64,000 nucleotides of DNA from Lithodes maja (Eukaryota > Arthropoda > Malacostraca > Decapoda > Lithodidae), in contig JBAKBP010007435.1 in NCBI GenBank assembly GCA_037953745.1, positions 1 through 64,000 on the forward strand, read 5' to 3'. The translations under genes were made by a program, and so were the position numbers. Shown in pieces: positions 11,701 through 20,939 of the stretch. Positions within the stretch are counted from its first letter, which is position 1; the number at the start of each line of letters is the position of its first letter. The notes beneath the pieces are model-generated. The model did not search any database, was not told where the DNA came from, and worked only from the letters and a program-made list of their open reading frames with translations.

Positions 11701-12975
11701 ATTGCTCCTCTCCAACCCCTTCATTCCTGTATATATATGTCACTCTTGGGAGAACCTAGTTAGCATCTCTCCACAACCACCATCCATTGCTCCTCTCCCA
11801 CCCCTTCATTCCTCTATATATATGTCACTCTTGGGAGAACGTAGTTAGCATCTCTCCACAACCACCATCCGTTGCTCCTCTCTAACCGCTTCATTCCTCT
11901 ATATATATATGTCACTCTTGGGAGAACCTAGTTAGCATCTCTCCACAACTACCATCCGTTGCTCCTCTCCAACCCCTTCATTCCTCTATATACAGTATAT
12001 GTCACTCTTGGGAGAACCTAGTTAGCATCTCTTCACAACCACCATCCGTTGCTCCTCTCCAAGCCCTTCATTCCTCTATATATATGTCACTCTTGAGAGA
12101 ACCTAGTTAGCATCTCTCCACAACCACCATCCGTTGCTCCTCTCCAACCCCTTCATTCCTCTATATATATGTCACTCTTGGGAGAACCTAGTTAGCATCT
12201 CTCCACAACCACCATCCGTTGCTCCTCTCCATCCCCTTGATTCCTCTATATATATGTAACTCTTGGGAGAACCTAGTTAGCATCTCTCCACAACCACCAT
12301 CCGTTGCTCCTCTCCCACCCCTTCATTCCTCTATATATATGTCACTCTTGGGAGAACCTAGTTAGCATCTCTCCACAACCACCATCCGTTGCTCCTCACC
12401 AACCCCTTCATTCCTCTATATATATGTCACTCTTGGGAGAACCTAGTTAGCATCTCTCCACAACCACCATCCGTTGCTCCTCTCCAACCCCTTCATTCCT
12501 GTATATATATGTCACTCTTGGGAGAACCTAGTTAGCATCTCTCCACAACCACCATCTATTGCTCCTCTCCAACCCCTTCATTCCTCTATATATATGTCAC
12601 TCTTGGGAGAACCTAGTTAGCATCTCTCCACAACCACCATCCGTTGCTCCTCTCCACCCCTTCATTCCTCTATATATATGTGACTCTTGGGAGAACCTAG
12701 TTAGCATCTCTCCACAACCACCATCCATTGCTCCTCTCCATCCCCTTCATTCCTCTATATATATGTCACTCTTGGGAGAACCTAGTTAGCATCTCTCCAC
12801 AACCACCATCCGTTGCTCCTCTCCAACCCCTTCATTCCTCTATATATATGTCACTCTTGGGAGAACCTAGTTAGCATCTCTCCACAACCACCATCCATTG
12901 CTCCTCTCCAACCCCTTCATTCCTCTATATATATGTCACTCTTGGGAGAACCTAGTTAGCATCTCTCCACAACCA
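8749..12975 (+). repeat. Satellite array, block 1 (~85-bp monomer)
   Basis: About 50 head-to-tail copies of an ~85-bp unit. It has a CTCT plus TA stretch of variable length, GTCACTC or GTGACTC, TTGGGAGAACCTAG, TTAGCATCTCTCC, ACAACCACCATCC, GTTGCTCCTCTCC, AACCCCTTCATTC. Length changes come mostly from the TA stretch. Because 85 is not a multiple of 3, the frames drift and hit stops within about 250 bp, so the many ~77-residue frames are not genes. The block ends mid-monomer at the SINE-like insertion. Confidence 0.98.
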
Positions 12976-13507
12976 GGGGAGGGGAGGTGTGGTGGAGTGG
13001 TCTTGCCACTGGCCTGGTAATCCAAAGGTCCCGGGTTCAAATCCCGATGTATCAATGGGAAGATATTATTGGGATGGAATTTGTGCTGTACCTAGTATCA
13101 GTGCATTACCACAAAGCCCACCGAAACGTCAATAAAATACCCTCATTGTTCCCTGATTAAATAGCACTGTATGAATATTCCCATATTCAAAATATGCTAT
13201 AGGGGTGCAATGCCTGGTGAGTTATCTGCTCAACAGGTGGCGTTGTGTGTGTGTAAGTGTGAGAGTCCGAGTGTAGAGGGTGAGACAGTGAAGCACGGGA
13301 ACGAGATGGCTTCAGAGATGGGGTCGTTTCGGGCCATGAGTGAGCACCGTGCCTCATGTGAAGACAAGATGGCAGGTGCTCGTTGTACTCTACGTGCTTC
13401 ACGTCTCACTCCCTGGATTGGAACAAGACCTCACGGGCTTCACTGTTCATTGTAAAGCAGTGAATGTTAAGGCTCTCAGCCTATGCCCGAGAGGAAGTAA
13501 GTTGGAA

Positions 13508-13544
<37 letters not shown>
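12976..13544 (+). mobile_element. tRNA-headed SINE-like insertion with poly(A)
   Basis: A 569-bp insertion interrupts one satellite monomer, which resumes in phase at 13545. Its head looks like a tRNA: A-box region GGTGGAGTGGTC at 12991-13002 and B box GGTTCAAATCC at 13034-13044, most like Ser- or Leu-type tRNAs. It ends in an uninterrupted run of 34 A (13511-13544). A pol III promoter at one end and poly(A) at the other is SINE architecture mobilised by LINE machinery. No clear target duplication is seen, at most 2 bp (CA). The part after about 13150 has no recognised origin, so two joined elements are possible. A 94-codon frame inside (13171-13452) resembles nothing known. Confidence 0.72.
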
Positions 13545-13545
<1 letters not shown>

Positions 13546-13666
13546 ACCATCCGTTGCTCCTCGCCACCCCTTCATTCCTCTATATATATGTGACTCTTGG
13601 GAGAACCTAGTTAGCATCTCTCCACAACCACCATCCATTGCTCCTCTCCAACCCCTTCATTCCTCT
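13545..13666 (+). repeat. Satellite array, block 2 (short)
   Basis: About 1.4 monomers of the same ~85-bp satellite between the SINE-like poly(A) and the 5' junction of LINE copy 2. It ends at CCTCT, immediately before where the monomer's TA stretch would follow. Confidence 0.97.
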
Positions 13667-14607
13667 GAATGATTTCTGCCTCCATGGCCGAGGATCCTCG
13701 GAGAGTGCTGAACGCATTACCGAGGTAATCCTATCGGGCATGGAAGCATACATTCCATTCTCTTTCTCTCAGACTAATGCTAAAAAATCTAGGTTTACTC
13801 ACGCCTGTTCTACTGCTGTCCGCAATAAGGAGGAAGCATTCAAATGGTACCGACGCCTTAAAACTCAAGACTCTCATTCTTCATATGTTTCTGCCCGGAA
13901 TCAAGCCAAATCTGTTCTTCGACTTGCCAAACACTCTTTTATCAATAATAAATGCACTGAACTATCCAACTCTAGATCTTCCCAAGCTTTCTGGCATCTA
14001 GCCAAAAACCTCTCCAACAATTTATCTTCCTCGTCTTTCCCTCCCCTTTCCCACTCTGATGGCACAACCATCACTTCTTCCTCTGACAAAGCTAATCTCT
14101 TCGCTCAAACTTTTGCTAGAAACTCCACCTTGGATGATGCCGGTGCTATTCCTCCCTCTCCGCCCTCCTCTCTCTTACTTATGCCTAATATCCTAATCTC
14201 TTCTAAAGATGTACTTTCTACCCTCTCTGGGCTTAACACTAATAAGGTGTACGGTCCGGACAGTGTTCCTCCTGTTGTTCTCAAAAACTGTGCTTCCGTG
14301 CTGACTCCCTGCCTAGGCAAACTCTTTCGTCTCTGTCTATCCTCTAACGTCTTCCCTTCATGCTGGAAGTTTGCTCACATTCAACCTGTCCCAAAGAAGG
14401 GTGACCGCTCTCAACCCTCCAACTATCGTCCAATTGCTCTCATTTCTTGTCTTTCTAAAGTTTTTGGAACTATTCTTGCTTCCAAATTTCTTAAGCATTT
14501 CTCTTCTCATAATCTGCTCTCAGATCGCCAGTATGGCTTCCTTAAGGGTCGCTCTACTGGTGATCTTCTTTCATATCTTACTAACTCTTGGTCATCCTCC
14601 TTTCGGG
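13667..14607 (+). pseudogene. LINE family 1 ORF2, 5' part of copy 2 (RT fingers)
   Basis: An open frame from the 5' junction to the LTR insertion, over 300 codons. It covers the linker after the endonuclease and the N-terminal RT blocks: YGPDSVPP, the PVPKKGDRSQPSNYRPIAL block near 14389-14440, and SDRQYGFLKGRST near 14521. The frame is intact here, whereas copy 1 has stops, showing that copy 2 is younger or better preserved. It continues at 22786 after the LTR element. Confidence 0.85.
14604..14607 (+). other. Target-site duplication CGGG, left
   Basis: CGGG precedes the LTR start at 14608 and recurs at 22782-22785 immediately after the other LTR end. The uninterrupted paralogous LINE (near 2025) has CGGG once at this place, which confirms the duplication. 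Confidence 0.92.
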
Positions 14608-16449
14608 TGTTACGACCGGGCACTCGGGTACACTAGGGCTCTTACACAGGACTCGAGTATGGCTCGCTGCCACAACGGAAACACACGATCCCAACCCCAG
14701 AGTACTGCCAGCCGAACAAAAAACGCCACTACCCTCCAGAGTTCTATCTGCTATAACGGGGTATACAAGAACTCGGTACTAGCGTTTCACACAACAGACT
14801 AATAGCAAGACGGGAGTTATCTAGTCTGGTCAACAATCAAACAAAGAAGAAAGTACTACAACACTAAAGAATAGTGTTGGCCGAAGCCGAAGTAATCCAC
14901 CCTTGAACTAAGAACTTAAGAAGTCCTCCACCCTCTACTTCGGATCGGCACTATTACGTTACGTTAAACAATAGTCCTCGAGCATCAAGCAAGGAATCTT
15001 CTGATAAGTTAGATGCTTCTCGAATACTCGTAAGAAGTAAGTATCGGATTTTGAACAGCAATTTAATGAATAACTCACTGGTAATTAAAGGCTTTAAATT
15101 GACATAAGAAGAATTATAAGAATAAACAATAGGATATGGCAAACATTAAGAAGAAGTACTCCGACAATGCACTGGCAATAGCCTACTAAGATTGTGCTCG
15201 TGGGCCACTAATCTCTGAAGTAGCTAAGCGTGCCACACATGAAATCAATAGTGCTTAAACAATAATATACATAAGGAGAAGCTTCAATACTATGCTGTAT
15301 CTGCTGGTCGAGCAAAGTCTAGCTGGGATATCTAAGGTTAAGAGACAATGGCTGAGCAAGCGGCTCGTAGCCTAGCGAGGTCCTTAAGACTGTGCGGCCA
15401 AATTACGGTAATTGACGGGATGCTCTCTTGAGAGATCCAGATCACTAGTATCTGGTTCTCTCCTGGCGATCCTCTCAAAGTCAAGCAAATGAGATAGCAC
15501 AGTGTTGGGTGGCACAGGCAAAAGCCCTCACTCGCAACACAGTGCTAAACTCCCACGGTACACAATCAAAAAGACCCCCTAGGCTTCCCACGTCTCCGTT
15601 GCAATTGTGCTGGTTCAACCAACCTAGCACTCATAGGAAATCACAACTCGAGGAACCCTATCCCAGTCTAGCATTACCTAAACCAGCAGAAAACAGGAAC
15701 ATGAATAATAGTACACAGGGAAATACATATACGAGTGCAACAAACATCAATCAATCCTATTCTAGTTAACCCTTCCAAAAATAGGCTATCTAACAGGCAC
15801 TTATCTCGTGAGAACTCAAGCGATAATACTTTGGCTGACTAAATCTGCACCAAAGGGGTCATTGGTTAAAAAGGGACGAGAAGAGAAGAAAATAGGCTGT
15901 TCAGAGAGTAGAGAAAGTTCACATCAGTCGGAAGAATATCGATAGTTGCAAGGGATATGAGAGGTCGCTTTGCCTGATGAGTTCTGAAGAATTGTGGCGA
16001 GGACCTCTCTTTTTATACTCGGCCCTGTAGCGAGCATATCGCCAACACTAAGGACCGCCCACTGGCAATCATGACGTCATATACTCTCTCAATCTGGGAT
16101 CGACAAAGAACTTCCCACGCGCTGAAAGGGAGGAAGGGAGGAAGGAGGAGGGAATTAGGCCTACCGGCCCGCGTGGCGTACTCACTGATCCCCGTTACGT
16201 AACTCTCTCTCTCATCATTGTATATAAGTCCCACACACAATACTTATATCTAATGATATAAAATAGAACTCGTTGACTTAGAAGAAAACAAAATACATAA
16301 TGATAATACTTATAGTACAACGGTTCACATAAACTGAGTTAGGAAACTCTACACAGACTACAGCCAAAGTTCCTGCCCTGACGATCCTAGCGAGAGTGGG
16401 GCCTGACTGGGCGTTCTGTACAGCATGCTCATACTCGACATGCGTCACA
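14608..16449 (-). repeat. 3' LTR of element L1
   Basis: 1842 bp, the same length as the 5' LTR. Two substitutions were noted: C at 16203 versus T in the partner, and A near 16233 versus C. It starts TGTTACGACC and ends GCGTCACA on the plus strand. It contains the same TATA box (about 16010-16017) and TGACGTCA (16072-16079) as the 5' LTR, and the palindromic core block at about 15389-15471. Confidence 0.95.
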
Positions 16450-16460
16450 CCTCCCCCAAG
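16450..16460 (-). other. Polypurine tract of element L1
   Basis: On the minus strand CTTGGGGGAGG lies directly against the 3' LTR. The same 11-mer precedes the 3' LTR of the plus-strand element (45431-45441). It is the expected primer for plus-strand DNA synthesis. Confidence 0.92.
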
Positions 16461-16939
16461 ATTTTACTTGCTCAACCCTGAGCTAAAATCTGATATACAG
16501 AACCCCATCAAACCCCTCACACCCAGCGACCGCATGGCACTAAAACAACGCTGAGTTTATCACTAAAACACATCTTATAAAAAAAAAATTCACATTTCAT
16601 AACTCCTCCCAACAATAGTAAAAGACACAATATCATGCTCCCAGAGCGAGCTTACAGCAGCTCAGCCGTTTGATAGTTCGTGGACTACTCAAACCTTATA
16701 GGCTATGACAAACTTATACAATTATCTTCATCAAAAAGAAAGAGTTTTTATATGATTTTTATATTTTAATATGTTTTTTTTTTTTTCCGGCTGCACTATA
16801 AGGGCAGCCTATTTTTCTTCTATACCAAACGCTCAACTCCTGCTTTACGACCCAATACGCTGGGCTACAACCGCGAGCCAACAAGCACCAAGCGCAAAAT
16901 ACTACTCAAACCAAAGCAGGAGGCTACCCGTGTGTCAAT
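16461..16939 (-). other. 3' UTR of element L1 with conserved stem-loop and A-tract
   Basis: 479 bp between the frame's stop and the PPT. On the minus strand GGCTGC (16809-16804) pairs with GCAGCC (16794-16789), followed by a run of 13 A (16786-16774) and, further on, ATAAAAACTCTTT. The same order of stem-loop, A-run and ATAAAAACTCTTT occurs in the other element at 45158-45222, although the flanking sequence has diverged. Confidence 0.7.
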
Positions 16940-19900
16940 CTACCCAGGATCATATACCCCTGAACGACCACATGCAACCTCGGTGTCACAACCGGCAATA
17001 TGGCTTATGTCCAGGTTATATACCAATAACCTTAGTGACCACCTGGTCAGCCTCATATTCCGATTGTGAAACTGGTCCAAGATCTCGAGAGGGTAATGAT
17101 CTGGGTAAACTACACCGACCGGACCATAGGCTGGAACATAGATCTCGAAATGCCCCAGCGCATCATTGTCCTTTTCACTTTCATTCATCAGGCTCTGACA
17201 CGTTGCTGGTGCATTCTTAAGTCCGTCAGGCACAACATTGCACTGGTAGGTACTTCCGTCCACAACAAAACCACACACCTCTCCAGCACGCTCGTACAAA
17301 GTTACAGGCAACGACCACTCACGACATTCCTTATCCCTCAGATCCTTCGTCCACACGTAATCCAGCTCTGCTTGCACCATAGGCTGTCGAGCAGGATTTA
17401 TACGGTAGGGAATTAAACTGAGCCTTGCACTATCTCCAGCCTGCATGTCGGATTCTACCCCGTACATCAGGCCTGGAGAAGCAACAAACATGCGAAAGTA
17501 CTGCCATAGCCTAATAAACAACTGCCTTGCACTGTCTCCACGAACAACATGCCTAGTGCCCTCCCACAACCCAGCCGAGACCGCAGCTTCTAACCTGTAG
17601 TCTCCCTCCTTCTCCACCTTCGTCCCTAGAACAGCCAGGTCATGAGAGGGACAATCAGTACCACCCGTGCAGTCACTCCCACAGTACATTATTGCTAAGG
17701 CTTCCCCGCCGATACCGTACATGCGCACCCCCGCATTCCTTGTGACGACATCTGCCTGCGCAGCATCACCGCTTTCAGCGACATGGCCAGATACAGTCGG
17801 TCTATGGTAGGGCTGTTGCATTAGACTAGAGCAGCATTGGGAGGCTATGCGACGACCGGGCACTGCGATACCACAGCCGACCTTACCAATCTGCTCAATG
17901 TCCTCCTTTTGACCACCACCCTTGGCAGCCATGGGTCGACCCTGACCTGGCAACCATGCCAAGGCCTCGTCGCCCACCTTAAACCACCGAAACAACGAGG
18001 CTAACGGTCTTTTAACAGTCACATGACCTGCCTGCGGAACATCTCGCACCGCCCGAGTTGTGAGACTCAGGGGCTCGGCACGACCAGTGGGGTATGAACC
18101 GAGCTGGTGCTGGAGTGCTGCACACTGCTGCTCAGGCAGGTGCTCTAGCACTTCCACAGCCACCAGACTCGTGTCCCCCGCCCACTGCTTCGCCGAGACA
18201 TGACAATCCCTACTCTCCTCCACCTGTGCCCTACTGCCCCCCTCTCCTTCTCCACCTTGGCCGCGGCAGACCAACGCAGGGACAGTAGGCTGCTCAGGTG
18301 GTTGCCTCACAAACTCCTCCAACAGGTTCACATGACATGCTTCCCCGTCCTCGTGTTTAATCTCGACAGCACCATTACCACACTTCTGAACTTCCGGATC
18401 CTCCAACTGCAGTTTACAAATATCTGAGGGAACCAACTTGTCTAGATGCTTCCGAAGCAACCCAAGTCCTTCCCCAATATCAAACTGAGCAACCCTTTCT
18501 TCTCTCCGTGTGCAACGTTGCTGCCTCGGAGTCTCTTCCGGCCCTACCTCCTCACTAGCTGTGACAGGTCCTGGGGCCTCTCCAGACTCCAACATAGGTG
18601 CCAATACTAAATCACCCAGGAGAGCCGCCGAGTCAAAACTCTTAAAACCAACTCCAGCTTTAGCCTCCTCCTGTTGATCGTTCCTCTGCTGGTCTGAAGA
18701 CGGAGGACTAGGCTGTGACACTTTAGCTGCCCGAGCTCGGGTGACAACACACGCCATGGGTTGTGCCTGGCACCGCTCGACACACTCTCGCTCTTCCCTA
18801 CTCACGTCGGCCGTCCTCTCGGCAACGACTAAGGGTAGAACCTCAGAAGCGGGCATTGCAAAGTCGTTGCCGAGAAGAAGGTCGACGCCCTCCACTGGCA
18901 GTTTCTCCACAATCCCAACATCCAATTCACGTGCCACACCATCCACCTCCAACTCCAACCGCACCAGCGGGTATGACCGAGTTGCATTAATACCCTGCAC
19001 CACTACCACCCGAGCCGCATTTATAGGGTAGCCAGTCAAATTGTTCATCAGAGTCTGGGAAGCACCTGTATCACGCAAGACCTCTACTCCATGCTTGCGC
19101 CCCGCCCACATCACGCAACCCCGTCCTCTATGGTCGCAAAAAACATCCTGAGCAGGGTTCGAGCCTCTCAGGTGTTTCTGCATTGGCTGTGCCTCAGCCT
19201 CTGACGAACTGCCCCGGGCAAACTCAGAAGACTTCGGAGACACACCAATGTTGCAGGCCAAAGACACAGCTGCTGTAGGTGGTTTGCTAGGACAGACTCT
19301 TGCAAAGTGCCCCTTTTCATGACAAAGATAACACTCCAACTCCCCTCTGGGCTTCCCTTGGTACTGGGAAGGGCCCGGCCCCTTCTTAAATGGGACGGTG
19401 TTAGTCTTGTGGTCAGTCTTGGTATCATAGCTCTTGTACTTGTTTGCATAATGTATATCACTAACTCGGGGGGGTGGGGTGTCACGCCCCTTGTTACCTG
19501 CCTCACTACGCTGGGCAGACCCGCACCCACGAATTAATGATAGCCGGAGGTCAGCCATCTCAGCTGCCTCCTGTAGAGTTTTAGGGTTCTTTTCTTTAAT
19601 AGTTAAAGTCATTTCTGCACCTGTACACTTATAAAACTGCTCGAGCAGAAACAGCTCAGTCAACTGTTCGGCCGTCTCAGCTTTCTCAGAACGTGTCCAG
19701 TTAGCAAGTGCATCTTTTAAGTCCCGGGCATGTTCAAGAAAGGTCGCCTCCCTAGTCTTCGTAACACCCCGAAACTTCAATCGATATGTTTCTGGTTGCA
19801 ACTCGTATGCCCGTAGGACAGCTCTCTTCAATTCTGGGTAGTCAATGCAAGACTCTAAAGGCAGTGCATCATAAGCCTTCAGACCCTTACCCGTAAGTCT

Positions 19901-20755
19901 TGAGGAGACCAGAGCTGCCCACTTCTCTTCAGGCCAATTATGCTCCCTACACTTCTTCTCAAAACGATTAAAAAATTCTGTGACTTCAGTTTCACTAAAT
20001 GCCGGCACCAACTTGACTAAGTGGGACAAGGACTGTTCTCTTACTTGGCCCTCACGGCCCATCCGAGTCCCTGTCGACTCTGCACGAGTCTTATCTAAAT
20101 CTATTTGAGCACAATATTTCTCGGAGTCGTACCTAAGCTCAGCCTCGTGCCTCCTGGTCTCATTCTCCGCCTCAATCTCATGCCTCCTAGTCTCAGCCTC
20201 AATCTCCTTCTCCTTCTCCTGCTTCCTAGCCTCAATCTCAATTTTAGCAAGCTCAAGTCTAAATATCATATCTGGAGACAGGCAGGAAGAGGGAGCTGCC
20301 ACTACTGAAGGAGGGGGGGCAAGAACTGGGGAACCACCATACGCACCGCCCGAGGGCACTCCAATCTTCCAATTCTCATCCCTCTGTGGGAGGGTGCTAA
20401 CCTCCGGTACTTGAGTGGACGGCACTGTGGGAGTCGAGTGAGAGGGGATCTGGGGAGGAACCCCCCCAAACGCCCTCTCCTCCGAAACCCCATGTCGCCC
20501 ACGCAACACCCAGGAAATCAGCTCCCCCTTGGACATCCCTCCTACATTGGATAGACCCAAAACCTTGGCTATCAGGTGCAAGCCATAAACATTCACCCCA
20601 GTCAGCCTCTCCTCCGTCACATGGTACTGCTTACTCACAAAAAGTCTAGCATCCTCCTCACTAGTTACTAACGGCACCTCCTCAAATAGCATCTCTCGCT
20701 CCTCGTCAATACTAGGGCACGACATACTGAAGTTCACAAAAAATTCTCGAGACAA
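16940..20755 (-). CDS. Gag-protease polyprotein fused to catalytically deleted pol remnants (1271 aa)
   Basis: One uninterrupted frame. Residues ~30-90 form an N-terminal domain with a SAP-like GMSKGELI helix; ~163-230 a charged coiled coil; ~240-405 the Gag capsid, whose second half (~338-402) resembles SCAN domains; 475-488 a CX2CX4HX4C zinc knuckle; 562-564 the protease DTG with LLLGNDF near 626. After ~804 the frame jumps to the integrase tail (CHVNL 807-811), so the H2C2 finger and integrase core are gone. Residues ~919-1114 have no equivalent in the related element. RT pieces follow (IPYRI 1115; GLKNAPA 1178-1184), but motif A and YLDD are deleted. The RNase H end is present (RLTRWS 1235-1240) without its last Asp. 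The start could also be Met11. Particles and protease are plausible products; reverse transcription and integration are not. Confidence 0.9.
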   Translation of the reverse strand: MSREFFVNFSMSCPSIDEEREMLFEEVPLVTSEEDARLFVSKQYHVTEERLTGVNVYGLHLIAKVLGLSNVGGMSKGELISWVLRGRHGVSEERAFGGVPPQIPSHSTPTVPSTQVPEVSTLPQRDENWKIGVPSGGAYGGSPVLAPPPSVVAAPSSCLSPDMIFRLELAKIEIEARKQEKEKEIEAETRRHEIEAENETRRHEAELRYDSEKYCAQIDLDKTRAESTGTRMGREGQVREQSLSHLVKLVPAFSETEVTEFFNRFEKKCREHNWPEEKWAALVSSRLTGKGLKAYDALPLESCIDYPELKRAVLRAYELQPETYRLKFRGVTKTREATFLEHARDLKDALANWTRSEKAETAEQLTELFLLEQFYKCTGAEMTLTIKEKNPKTLQEAAEMADLRLSLIRGCGSAQRSEAGNKGRDTPPPRVSDIHYANKYKSYDTKTDHKTNTVPFKKGPGPSQYQGKPRGELECYLCHEKGHFARVCPSKPPTAAVSLACNIGVSPKSSEFARGSSSEAEAQPMQKHLRGSNPAQDVFCDHRGRGCVMWAGRKHGVEVLRDTGASQTLMNNLTGYPINAARVVVVQGINATRSYPLVRLELEVDGVARELDVGIVEKLPVEGVDLLLGNDFAMPASEVLPLVVAERTADVSREERECVERCQAQPMACVVTRARAAKVSQPSPPSSDQQRNDQQEEAKAGVGFKSFDSAALLGDLVLAPMLESGEAPGPVTASEEVGPEETPRQQRCTRREERVAQFDIGEGLGLLRKHLDKLVPSDICKLQLEDPEVQKCGNGAVEIKHEDGEACHVNLLEEFVRQPPEQPTVPALVCRGQGGEGEGGSRAQVEESRDCHVSAKQWAGDTSLVAVEVLEHLPEQQCAALQHQLGSYPTGRAEPLSLTTRAVRDVPQAGHVTVKRPLASLFRWFKVGDEALAWLPGQGRPMAAKGGGQKEDIEQIGKVGCGIAVPGRRIASQCCSSLMQQPYHRPTVSGHVAESGDAAQADVVTRNAGVRMYGIGGEALAIMYCGSDCTGGTDCPSHDLAVLGTKVEKEGDYRLEAAVSAGLWEGTRHVVRGDSARQLFIRLWQYFRMFVASPGLMYGVESDMQAGDSARLSLIPYRINPARQPMVQAELDYVWTKDLRDKECREWSLPVTLYERAGEVCGFVVDGSTYQCNVVPDGLKNAPATCQSLMNESEKDNDALGHFEIYVPAYGPVGVVYPDHYPLEILDQFHNRNMRLTRWSLRLLVYNLDISHIAGCDTEVACGRSGVYDPG

Positions 20756-20925
20756 AAGTGTTAAACTCCCTTATGTAAGCACTAATTACTAAATTAACTG
20801 GAGTCTCTTAAATGCTCTCCTAATTGCCTTACAAAAAAAAAATATTCTTCAATATGTACGCTAAAGTACGAACAAACAAATGTTGTACAACTCTGCAAAA
20901 AATTATACTGTTCACAAAATCCTAA

Positions 20926-20937
20926 GCAAGGTCGCCA
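20926..20937 (-). other. Primer-binding site of element L1
   Basis: Minus-strand TGGCGACCTTGC begins 2 nt after the 5' LTR end. TGG pairs with the tRNA CCA end, and the start TGGCGACC is like that of elements primed by tRNA-Arg. The same PBS start occurs in the plus-strand element at 39814. The exact tRNA is not certain, because the match to arginine tRNAs beyond 8 nt cannot be checked here. Confidence 0.75.
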
Positions 20938-20939
20938 TT

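Noticed and set aside
8749..12975. CRISPR array
   Set aside because: The repeat units are directly adjacent and there are no unique spacers. The setting is eukaryotic satellite.
12991..13060. A functional tRNA gene
   Set aside because: A and B boxes are present, but the acceptor ends do not pair convincingly and the sequence continues into a poly(A)-ended insertion. A SINE head is the better reading.
14608..16449. Frames inside the LTRs (for example 15509-15769 and 16013-16240)
   Set aside because: They recur in both LTRs only because the LTRs are identical. They show no domain, and the promoter elements fall among them.
17066..20502. Plus-strand frames opposite the L1 polyprotein
   Set aside because: They are antisense shadows of a clear 1271-codon frame and have no recognisable domains.
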